This document shows, one piece after another, positions 12,384 to 19,429 of a stretch of 43,316 bases of DNA. This DNA is from a virus. The translations under genes were made by a program, and so were the position numbers. The stretch lies in IMG/VR virus record IMGVR_UViG_3300047548_000539, positions 1 to 43,316 of that record; one strand, given 5' to 3'. The first letter of the stretch is position 1. Each line of letters starts with the position of its first letter. A model generated the notes under the pieces. It saw nothing but the letters and a program-made list of their open reading frames with translations, was not told the DNA's origin and searched no databases.

Positions 12384-12895
12384 TGACTAACACTCGCTTG
12401 TACCGCGAGAACGTTACGTTCGCACTTGCCCTTCCCGAAGCGTTTGCTGACTGGGAAGCGCCTACGGCTGCGGAACTTAACGGCGCTCTCGTTTACAACA
12501 TCACCTGCGCTCTCAACGAAGACGGAACATCGTTCGACTTGGGTGACTCTGACACTGACGATTCGTTGTCGTTCTGTCAGGCTGCTGGTGCTGTTTCCCC
12601 CACCTATTACAACCCTTCGGTTACGTTTGAAGCGTTCCGTTCGGAAGACCCCACAGATGATAACACTGCCAACGATGCGTTTGGTTTGATGGCTTTCCCT
12701 GACATTGAATACTTTGCGATTCTTCGTGTCAACGGTGCGCCTGATGCCTCATTCGCTGTTGGTGACCGTGTAAGCCTTGTGCGTGTCAAGACGGACAACC
12801 CTGCAGACGTTATTGCCGCTGGTGAAAACATCCGTATCAGCAACGCTTTCCTTGCACAGGGTGACGTTAACTGGAACTACGAAGTCGCAGCGTAA
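12383..12895 (+). CDS. Tail tube protein 1 (170 aa)
   Basis: This is a beta-rich protein of tail-tube size. Residues 18-34 (LPEAFADWEAPTAAELN) align with residues 22-38 of the next gene product, so the two are tandem paralogues. It has an ideal start, with GAGGA 6 bases before the ATG. It lacks the Ig-like C-terminal domain of its neighbour. It could be the main tube subunit, with the longer paralogue as a decorated minor form, or the reverse. Confidence 0.7.
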   Translation: MTNTRLYRENVTFALALPEAFADWEAPTAAELNGALVYNITCALNEDGTSFDLGDSDTDDSLSFCQAAGAVSPTYYNPSVTFEAFRSEDPTDDNTANDAFGLMAFPDIEYFAILRVNGAPDASFAVGDRVSLVRVKTDNPADVIAAGENIRISNAFLAQGDVNWNYEVAA

Positions 12896-12907
12896 GGAGA
12901 ATAAATA

Positions 12908-13690
12908 ATGTCTGTAACTCTTGACTACACAAAACTGACCTCTAACGGTCACGTCACTGTCCTTTGGGCGACACCTGGTTCGTTTGCTAACTGGAAATCC
13001 CCGACTGCTACAGAACTAAACGCAGCCCTGAACCTGTCGTCTTCGATTTCGTGGAACGACTTTGGTTTTGGTGTGCAAGCATCGAACACTCAGAACGACC
13101 CGTCGCTTGCTGACATGGGTAACCGTACTGACCGTGGTGCTTCACAGTACGGTGGCGCGATTTCGTTCTACTACCCTGGCGCTTTTGATGACAACACAAA
13201 CGACTACTCGTTGGCGTTTGATGCTGTTGCTGTGCCGCGCACACTTGGTTACATTGTTATGCGTATTGACGGTAACAAGCCGACCACGCAGGCGTTTGCT
13301 GCTGGCGACTATGTTCACGTTATGGAAGTTATGACTGATGGACAGACTAACGTTATTACTGGTGAGGAGGCGTTCCGTTACACAGTGAACATGCTTCAGC
13401 AGGGTGCGTTGGAAGTTTACACGGTTGTTCGTTCCGCTTCGCCTGGAACTGTTACTGTGAATGTTACCCCGTCAACGCTTTCGTCAACTGCTGGTGATGT
13501 TGACCGCCTCAACGCAACTGCTAACGCGCGTGAATACACAAACGGTGTTGTGTGGACAACAAGCGACCCGACTGTTGCAACGGTTTCTAGTGCTGGTGTT
13601 GTCACATCTGTTGCTGCTGGTTCGGCTACAATCACTGCCACGTTTGCACAAACTGGTGCGACTGACACTTGTGCGGTAACTGTTTCCTAA
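12908..13690 (+). CDS. Tail tube protein 2 with C-terminal Ig-like (BIG2) domain
   Basis: Residues 1-170 form the tube domain, paralogous to the upstream protein. Residues 183-260 are a bacterial Ig-like group 2 domain: VTVTPS.LSSTAGD, WTTSDPTVATVSSAGVVT and AAGSATITATF are its hallmark strands. Such domains decorate tail exteriors and can bind cell-surface sugars. AAGGAG lies 8 bases before the ATG. Hairpin and promoter follow the stop. Confidence 0.8.
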   Translation: MSVTLDYTKLTSNGHVTVLWATPGSFANWKSPTATELNAALNLSSSISWNDFGFGVQASNTQNDPSLADMGNRTDRGASQYGGAISFYYPGAFDDNTNDYSLAFDAVAVPRTLGYIVMRIDGNKPTTQAFAAGDYVHVMEVMTDGQTNVITGEEAFRYTVNMLQQGALEVYTVVRSASPGTVTVNVTPSTLSSTAGDVDRLNATANAREYTNGVVWTTSDPTVATVSSAGVVTSVAAGSATITATFAQTGATDTCAVTVS

Positions 13691-13695
13691 CAGTG

Positions 13696-13704
13696 TGTTA
13701 GAAT
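13696..13704 (+). promoter_or_regulatory. Promoter (extended -10) before tail chaperones
   Basis: TG-T-TAGAAT predicts transcription start near 13711, giving a 48-base leader. Unlike the leaderless cases, this leader carries a hairpin and a good ribosome-binding site. Confidence 0.5.
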
Positions 13705-13711
13705 GGGCTTT

Positions 13712-13740
13712 AGCCCCGTATCCACAACGGGTACGGGGCT
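13712..13740 (+). other. 5-prime leader hairpin or terminator
   Basis: AGCCCCGTA (13712-13720) pairs perfectly with TACGGGGCT (13732-13740). It begins at or next to the predicted transcription start, so it may stabilise the chaperone mRNA. It may also end upstream tail-tube transcription, although the following TTAGTCTTT is a poor T run. GGAGG at 13749-13753 follows. Confidence 0.6.
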
Positions 13741-13758
13741 TAGTCTTTGGAGGATTAA

Positions 13759-14331
13759 ATGAGTGAAGAAGTAAACCCTAAAACGTTTGACCTTGCCAGC
13801 GTGTTGGCTGGTGTTGCCTATCCTGAAACAACTGTTGATGTTTACTTCAACAATGATTTGGCGTATCAGATTGCCACTTTGAGTGATGAACTTGATAAGT
13901 TGTCGGTTGCTGGTGGTAAAGAGTATGATGCGGCACAGAAAAAGTTTGACAAGTTTATTGACGAAGTGAAGCAACACAAGTTTACTTTCCACATTAAAGG
14001 TGTTCCCGCGCATGTGGAGAACAGTATTGTCGAAAAAATCCGTAACGACTATCCCAGTAAGAAGAACGCTTTTGGTGTGGTTGAGGGTGACAATGATGAT
14101 GCCGACAAGGCGTATGTGAAACTTGTTATGCAAGCATACATTTCTAAAATTGTTGCACCTGACGGTTCAGTTATTGCGTCACCCTCCGCTGATGATATTG
14201 ACACTCTTTTTAACAATGCACCACAGCATGTGTTGTCCACTATTCAGGATGCGATTGTTCGGTTGAAAACAAAGACAAGTGCTGGTTTTGAAATTGGTGT
14301 GAAGTCTGCCGATTTTTTATCGAAGCCCTAA
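13759..14331 (+). CDS. Tail assembly chaperone, short form (G-like)
   Basis: This 190-residue acidic helical protein is encoded just before the tape measure gene, where tail chaperones that coat the tape measure during assembly are found. ATG at 13759 lies 5 bases after GGAGG. The last codons include a -1 slippery heptamer at 14313-14319, and the zero-frame stop TAA follows at 14329-14331. A fraction of ribosomes is expected to continue as the G-T fusion. Confidence 0.85.
   Translation: MSEEVNPKTFDLASVLAGVAYPETTVDVYFNNDLAYQIATLSDELDKLSVAGGKEYDAAQKKFDKFIDEVKQHKFTFHIKGVPAHVENSIVEKIRNDYPSKKNAFGVVEGDNDDADKAYVKLVMQAYISKIVAPDGSVIASPSADDIDTLFNNAPQHVLSTIQDAIVRLKTKTSAGFEIGVKSADFLSKP
14313..14319 (+). 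promoter_or_regulatory. -1 ribosomal frameshift site T-TTT-TTA
   Basis: In the zero frame the codons read GAT TTT TTA, so the heptamer fits X-XXY-YYZ exactly. After slipping, reading resumes at 14319 and is in frame with the downstream 14319-14765 frame without a stop. A small CCCT/AGGG hairpin begins about 6 bases downstream and may act as the stimulator. Confidence 0.88.
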
Positions 14332-14765
14332 CTAGGGGCGCATCTAAACGTTACGCATCCACTTTGCGGGTGGCGGTGAAAATGAATCAACGACCAACAG
14401 CAATGTTGTTTCGGGATTTTTATGCGTTGAATCGTAACGTGTTCACTGGTGAACCGATGGTGTCGGAGAATATGTGGACTGATTGGGATTATGCTTTGGC
14501 TGAGGCGATTCAGTTTATTGACGATTACACCACACAAGAAGGTCACCTTATTTGGGAGGCTGAGTCTGAACGGGTAACGTTTAATGCGAAGAAGAAAATT
14601 AATAAGGCTCGCGCCGCTATTGACCGCAGAACTAAAGGGTCAAAAGATAAACCGTATCAGCCTTCGGATGGGGAGTATTGGATTACTGAACCAGTGTTGA
14701 TGCGTGGCGATGATTGGCCTACATTGACAGAATGGTTTGAAGACCAAAACCGTAAAAACGCATAG
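14319..14765 (+). CDS. Tail assembly chaperone, frameshift extension (T-like)
   Basis: The -1 frame from 14319 to 14765 adds 148 residues to residues 1-187 of the short form, giving a fusion of about 335 residues. The stretch after about residue 25 of this part (RDFYALNRNVFTGEP) is helical and basic, as in T domains that contact the tape measure. There is no good independent start. A TTG at 14364 is the only candidate, and it lacks a ribosome-binding site. Confidence 0.82.
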   Translation: MEALTRGASKRYASTLRVAVKMNQRPTAMLFRDFYALNRNVFTGEPMVSENMWTDWDYALAEAIQFIDDYTTQEGHLIWEAESERVTFNAKKKINKARAAIDRRTKGSKDKPYQPSDGEYWITEPVLMRGDDWPTLTEWFEDQNRKNA

Positions 14766-14766
14766 T

Positions 14767-14791
14767 GTAAACTTGAAAGAGTAAAGTTTAC
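14767..14791. repeat. Inverted repeat before tape measure gene
   Basis: GTAAACTT (14767-14774) and AAGTTTAC (14784-14791) form a perfect 8-bp inverted repeat with a 9-base loop. The left arm contains TGTAAACT, a -10-like sequence without the spacer base. It could be an operator over a weak promoter or a weak hairpin. Confidence 0.45.
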
Positions 14792-14813
14792 CACAACATA
14801 GGCGGTTTTTGCT

Positions 14814-17800
14814 TTGGCAGAGGACAACAACTATAAGGCTCGCATAGACATTGAAACCAATGCTAGGCCTGCTAAGAGTGACCTTCAGAAACTCAATGAG
14901 GAGATGGAGTATTCCAATAAACTTATTGATAAAAACACTGCCGCGCAGAAACGTAACCTTAAAGCAACTCTTGATGTAAACGCTGGTTGGCGTGAATCTA
15001 TCAACCGTCATCGTAACTTTAGGATGATGATTGGGGAAACCGAACAGGCATCCTCAAGGGTGTATCGCAATGTTGCAACATCTATGGATGCGATTATTGC
15101 TGAGCGTGAAAGGGTTGGGCAAAACTTTTCTGACTCATTGCGAGCCAGACTTATGGAGGAACAGAAGTATGGGCGGCAAACGCAACAGTCTAGCCGTCTG
15201 TATCTGAATGAGTCCACAAAACTTGATGCCGCTATTGAGGCGCGTCGTAAAGAATCGGAACAGTTTGCGCGTGGGTTGCGTGAACGGTTGCAACTTGAAC
15301 AGCAACAAATCAACCAGTTGCCTCGCCTGCGTTACGCTTTGTATGATGTGGCTAACGCGGTGGGTGCGGTGTCGGTTGCTTTTGGTGCGGCAACCTTTGG
15401 TGCAATCAAACTTTCTGCAGATTTTGAAACAGCGTTTACTGGTATTCAAAGAACAACGTTGGCTACAGGTGATTCTCTTAATTTGATTCGTGAACAGTTG
15501 TTAGCCTTGTCAAGGCAAGTGCCTGTTTCGTTTACTGAACTTGCTGGTATTGCTACGATTGGCGCACAGTTGGGTATTGCCTCAACAGACCTTGCAGGTT
15601 TTACAAAGAATGTTTCAATGTTTGCGGCAACAACAAACGTGTCTGTTGAGGAAGCGTCAAAATCGTTTGGTGCTTTGGGGGAGTTGTTGAATGTGCCGAC
15701 AAGTGAGTTCAACAAACTTGGTTCTGCTATTGCGTTTGTTGGTGTGAACTCGGTTGCTACTGAAACAGAAATCTTGTCGGTTGCTAAAAACTTGGGTGGT
15801 GTGGCAAACCAGGCTGGGTTGTCTGCCGAGTTTGTGGTTGGCCTGTCTGGCGCTTTGGCTTCGTTGCGTGTTCCTGCGGAACAGTCGCGTGGTGCGTTGA
15901 CTCGCGTGTTCCAAGAAATCAACCGAAGCACGATTGAGGGTGGCGATAAACTTCAAGCGTTTGCTGATGTGTTGGGTGTTACTGCGGCTCAGGCAAAAGA
16001 GTTAGCATCAACCAACCAGCAGGCTTTCTTCCAACAACTGTTGCAAGGCTTGTCTGCACTGAACTCCGAACAACTCACCGCCGCGCTTGATGCGTTAAGT
16101 TTGTCCGATATTCGTGTTACCAACACGCTTACTCGTTTGTCTAAAAACTTGGATGTTGTAAACGCCTCACTTGGTGATTCCGAAAAAGCGTATGAGAGTG
16201 GAACATTCTTGGCGCAGGCTTACGGTTTCCGTGTTGAGGACTTGGCTTCACGTTTCCAAATATTCCAAAACTCTTTATCTGAAGTTGGTGTTGCGTTTGG
16301 TGACGCTATCAGCCCTGCACTTATTGGCATTCTTGACGCTATCAGTAAATCATTGAATGGTCTTGCCGATGCTTTACAAACTGATGCGGGCAAGGCTTTT
16401 GCTGCAGTAACGATTACAACACTTGGTTTTGTTGCCGCTGTCGGTTCAATCATTAGCACATCACTTCTTGCAACCGCTGGTTTGACCGCTATCAAAACTG
16501 CTATGGTTACTGCTGGTTGGGCTGAAGCAACTGTTGGCGCTAAGGCTGTAACCGCCGCCCTGTTCGGCGTACAAAACGCCGCCCTTGCTGGCAGTGCTGG
16601 TGTTGCAAAGTTGAAAGTTGCGCTCATCTCTACGGGTATTGGTGCTGCCGTTGTTGCTCTCGGAACTTTGGCTGCCGCTTTCTATCAAACCGCGACCAGC
16701 GCTGAAGACACTTTCAACCGTTACGTTACAGACACTTCTGGTTTAACTGAGGCTATTGCGGCAGATACTGAAGCGTTCAAAGCAGCCCGTCTTGCTGGTG
16801 ATAAAGAAGCAATGGATTCTTATTTTGCTTTGACGGCAACAATGGGTGAGGCTTCCGCAGACCAGATTGCTTATCAGGAAAACTTGCGTGACACTGCGGA
16901 TGTTTTGGGTGTTGTTATGCCTAACGCTATTGGCGCATCTAACCTGGCTGTTCAGGCTGACACACGCTATATTGGTGAAAACACTATTGCGTGGTTGAAG
17001 AATGCGTTGATTAAGAATGAGGCTTTCCAAGACCTTATCAATACAAGCATTGCTTCTGGTCAAACAGTGGGTAGTATTCTTTCGCAAACAAGTTTTAAGT
17101 TTGATGAGTTTACACGCATTGTTGCAAAACAAGGCGCTGAGGCTGGTAATGCTTACATTTTAAATCTTGTGAACGGCATTTCTCTTGGTGGTCGTGGCGG
17201 TCAACTTTCCGTTTTGCCTGCGGCGTTTCAAGAAATTACAAACATTGTTTCAGGTTACACTGGTGTTTTGAAATTCTTGGGTCTTGAAACAAATGACGCA
17301 ACATCATCCACGAATGATTTTGCTGACGGTTTTGAAAACTTGGGTAACCAGATTGGTGCAACTTCTGAGCAGATTCGCACACTTGTAGATTACGCAAACG
17401 ATTTGTCATCAACCTTCCAACGCGCATTCGACATTCGTTGGCAATCTGCATTAGCGGCTGACGACCTAGTTGAGGCGTGGGAAGAACTAGGGCAACGCAT
17501 CACTGATGCCCGTAACCGTATTCTTGGTTTGACTGCTACACGCGACAGGCTTCAATACTTCTTGTCTATTGCTATTGCTGCTGGCGACACTTTGCGTATC
17601 AACGAGTTGCAGGCTGAACTGGCGGAAAACGCTGAAGAAGTTGCTGAGGCTACTGATGATGCGTCAACCGAGTTGGCTGGTAACAGTGCCGCTGCTCGGC
17701 GTAACCGCGCCGCGTTGACTGCTTTGTTGCAAACAAACGCCGCATACATTACTTCGTTGGCTTCTTCTGGTGCAAGTTTAGAGTTTATTCGTTCAGAAAT

Positions 17801-18542
17801 TAATCGTTTGAATCAAGAGTTTTTGGCGCAAGGTATGGCACTTGGCTATAGCGCAACGGACCTTCAAGAATATTCTGCAACTTTTGGTGACTTGACAACA
17901 ATTATTAACGCTGTTCCACGGGATATTACAGTTAGTGCCTCTACTAACCCAGCACTTCAAGCCCTGAATGAGTTTAAGGCTAAGGCTGAGTCTATTCTGG
18001 GTGGTGGTATTACATATCCTGTAACCATTGACCCTGAAACTGCTGCACAGATTAAGGCGTTGAAAGTTATTCGACAGGGCATGACTGACCGACAAGCATA
18101 TTTTAGAAGCATCGGTGAGCGTGAAGCGGCTAACGCTTTGCAGGCGCAGATTAACCTTATTACTACTGAGATTGGTTCTTTGTCTAACTTGTGGACTGGT
18201 GGTTACACTGGTCGTGGCGGTAAGTATGAACCTGCAGGTATTGTTCACAAAGGTGAATATGTTATTCCTAAGAGTATGGTCAATCAGTCAACAGGGTTAC
18301 CGCATGCTGATGCGTTGGGTCGTCTGGTTGGTGGTTCTGCACCTGCCGCGCCCACAGGTTATGCGAATGGTGGTTTGGTGACTGGTGGCATGATGGTGTC
18401 GTTATCGCCTGATGACCGCAACCTTCTTCGGTCTATTGGTGCTTCTGGCGACATTGTGGTGGCGGTTGATTCGCGTGAGATTGCTAGGGCAAATGCGCGT
18501 GGTGCTAAACTTGTTACTTCCGAAGGAGGGTATTTAGTCTAA
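14814..18542 (+). CDS. Tape measure protein
   Basis: This 1242-residue protein sets tail length (at about 1.5 angstrom per residue, near 186 nm) and helps DNA entry. The first 190 residues are charged coiled coil. Hydrophobic helices follow (near 175-195 and 520-620), with long Ala/Ser-rich helical stretches. The C-terminus has the common ending GRGGKYEPAGIVHKGEYVIP and ends at the ATG of the next gene. The start is TTG at 14814 with AGGCGG 8 bases upstream, which is unusual but without a good alternative. Confidence 0.93.
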   Translation: MAEDNNYKARIDIETNARPAKSDLQKLNEEMEYSNKLIDKNTAAQKRNLKATLDVNAGWRESINRHRNFRMMIGETEQASSRVYRNVATSMDAIIAERERVGQNFSDSLRARLMEEQKYGRQTQQSSRLYLNESTKLDAAIEARRKESEQFARGLRERLQLEQQQINQLPRLRYALYDVANAVGAVSVAFGAATFGAIKLSADFETAFTGIQRTTLATGDSLNLIREQLLALSRQVPVSFTELAGIATIGAQLGIASTDLAGFTKNVSMFAATTNVSVEEASKSFGALGELLNVPTSEFNKLGSAIAFVGVNSVATETEILSVAKNLGGVANQAGLSAEFVVGLSGALASLRVPAEQSRGALTRVFQEINRSTIEGGDKLQAFADVLGVTAAQAKELASTNQQAFFQQLLQGLSALNSEQLTAALDALSLSDIRVTNTLTRLSKNLDVVNASLGDSEKAYESGTFLAQAYGFRVEDLASRFQIFQNSLSEVGVAFGDAISPALIGILDAISKSLNGLADALQTDAGKAFAAVTITTLGFVAAVGSIISTSLLATAGLTAIKTAMVTAGWAEATVGAKAVTAALFGVQNAALAGSAGVAKLKVALISTGIGAAVVALGTLAAAFYQTATSAEDTFNRYVTDTSGLTEAIAADTEAFKAARLAGDKEAMDSYFALTATMGEASADQIAYQENLRDTADVLGVVMPNAIGASNLAVQADTRYIGENTIAWLKNALIKNEAFQDLINTSIASGQTVGSILSQTSFKFDEFTRIVAKQGAEAGNAYILNLVNGISLGGRGGQLSVLPAAFQEITNIVSGYTGVLKFLGLETNDATSSTNDFADGFENLGNQIGATSEQIRTLVDYANDLSSTFQRAFDIRWQSALAADDLVEAWEELGQRITDARNRILGLTATRDRLQYFLSIAIAAGDTLRINELQAELAENAEEVAEATDDASTELAGNSAAARRNRAALTALLQTNAAYITSLASSGASLEFIRSEINRLNQEFLAQGMALGYSATDLQEYSATFGDLTTIINAVPRDITVSASTNPALQALNEFKAKAESILGGGITYPVTIDPETAAQIKALKVIRQGMTDRQAYFRSIGEREAANALQAQINLITTEIGSLSNLWTGGYTGRGGKYEPAGIVHKGEYVIPKSMVNQSTGLPHADALGRLVGGSAPAAPTGYANGGLVTGGMMVSLSPDDRNLLRSIGASGDIVVAVDSREIARANARGAKLVTSEGGYLV

Positions 18543-19429
18543 TGAAACAAATCTGGTTTGGTATTCCAGGTCAACACATGCAGTGGTGTCCTGCACCTTT
18601 GGCTGGTGCTGAAGCGGCAAACGTAAACCATGTTGCATCTATCGCGTTTGAGAATGGCGGCTCTGATGTTGCCCGTTCAAAACAGTACCGCAAACAGTAC
18701 ACTTTTAGTTTTACTGGGTTAGCGGAAGAACTTGACGGCATTGGTGTTTATAACAAGTTTGCGTCAGGTTTTTACGGTGACGGTTTGTTTTACTTTTCTG
18801 ACCCGTATGCGTGGGAAACAAACCTTTTCTCGGCAGGGTGGGCTTCACCTGGTTTGATTGAGCAAGGTTGGGAAAACATTTATGACACTACACCAACGTT
18901 TGCTAACACAACTGCTAACAATTACAATCAACCTTTGCGTACACCAACCTGGTCGGTCACGTCTTCTGCGAATGCTGTACCTGCTACTGCGAATGGTGTT
19001 CAATACATTGTCATTCCACCGACGCACACTCTTAATATTGGAGTTACGGGTTCAGCAACTGGCACTGCTGTTGTTAGGGTTGTACCTATCAACACTGATG
19101 GTACTAACGGTACTGCAGTTGATTTGACTTTGATTGGTGCAACATCAGCAACCCGTATGAACGCCACATTTGCTGGGTCGTCATATCAGGCTGTGAAAGT
19201 TTACATTACCCGCACTGACACAAGCACATCAACTATTAGTATTGTTTCGATGATGGCTCGCCTTGTTGAAACAGGTAAGTCGTTGACTTTGACTGGTAAC
19301 CACATGCCTGGTGAAGGGCATACAGGTTTAGAGTTTTCTGATGATGCCCGTGTTGAAACATACACTTACATGTATCCGCCGCGTAAAGGTTTGTCCACAA
19401 CACTTGTTGAGGTGGGTGCATGGCGTTAG
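18542..19429 (+). CDS. Distal tail (Dit-like) protein
   Basis: This 295-residue beta-rich protein is encoded immediately after the tape measure, where the distal tail protein that starts the tail tip is found. It has an N-terminal segment with FENGGSDVARSKQYRKQY and Y-F-S-D-P-Y, and a C-terminal galectin- or carbohydrate-binding-like beta sandwich (about residues 115-240). The stop of the tape measure and this ATG overlap (TAATG). Confidence 0.7.
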   Translation: MKQIWFGIPGQHMQWCPAPLAGAEAANVNHVASIAFENGGSDVARSKQYRKQYTFSFTGLAEELDGIGVYNKFASGFYGDGLFYFSDPYAWETNLFSAGWASPGLIEQGWENIYDTTPTFANTTANNYNQPLRTPTWSVTSSANAVPATANGVQYIVIPPTHTLNIGVTGSATGTAVVRVVPINTDGTNGTAVDLTLIGATSATRMNATFAGSSYQAVKVYITRTDTSTSTISIVSMMARLVETGKSLTLTGNHMPGEGHTGLEFSDDARVETYTYMYPPRKGLSTTLVEVGAWR

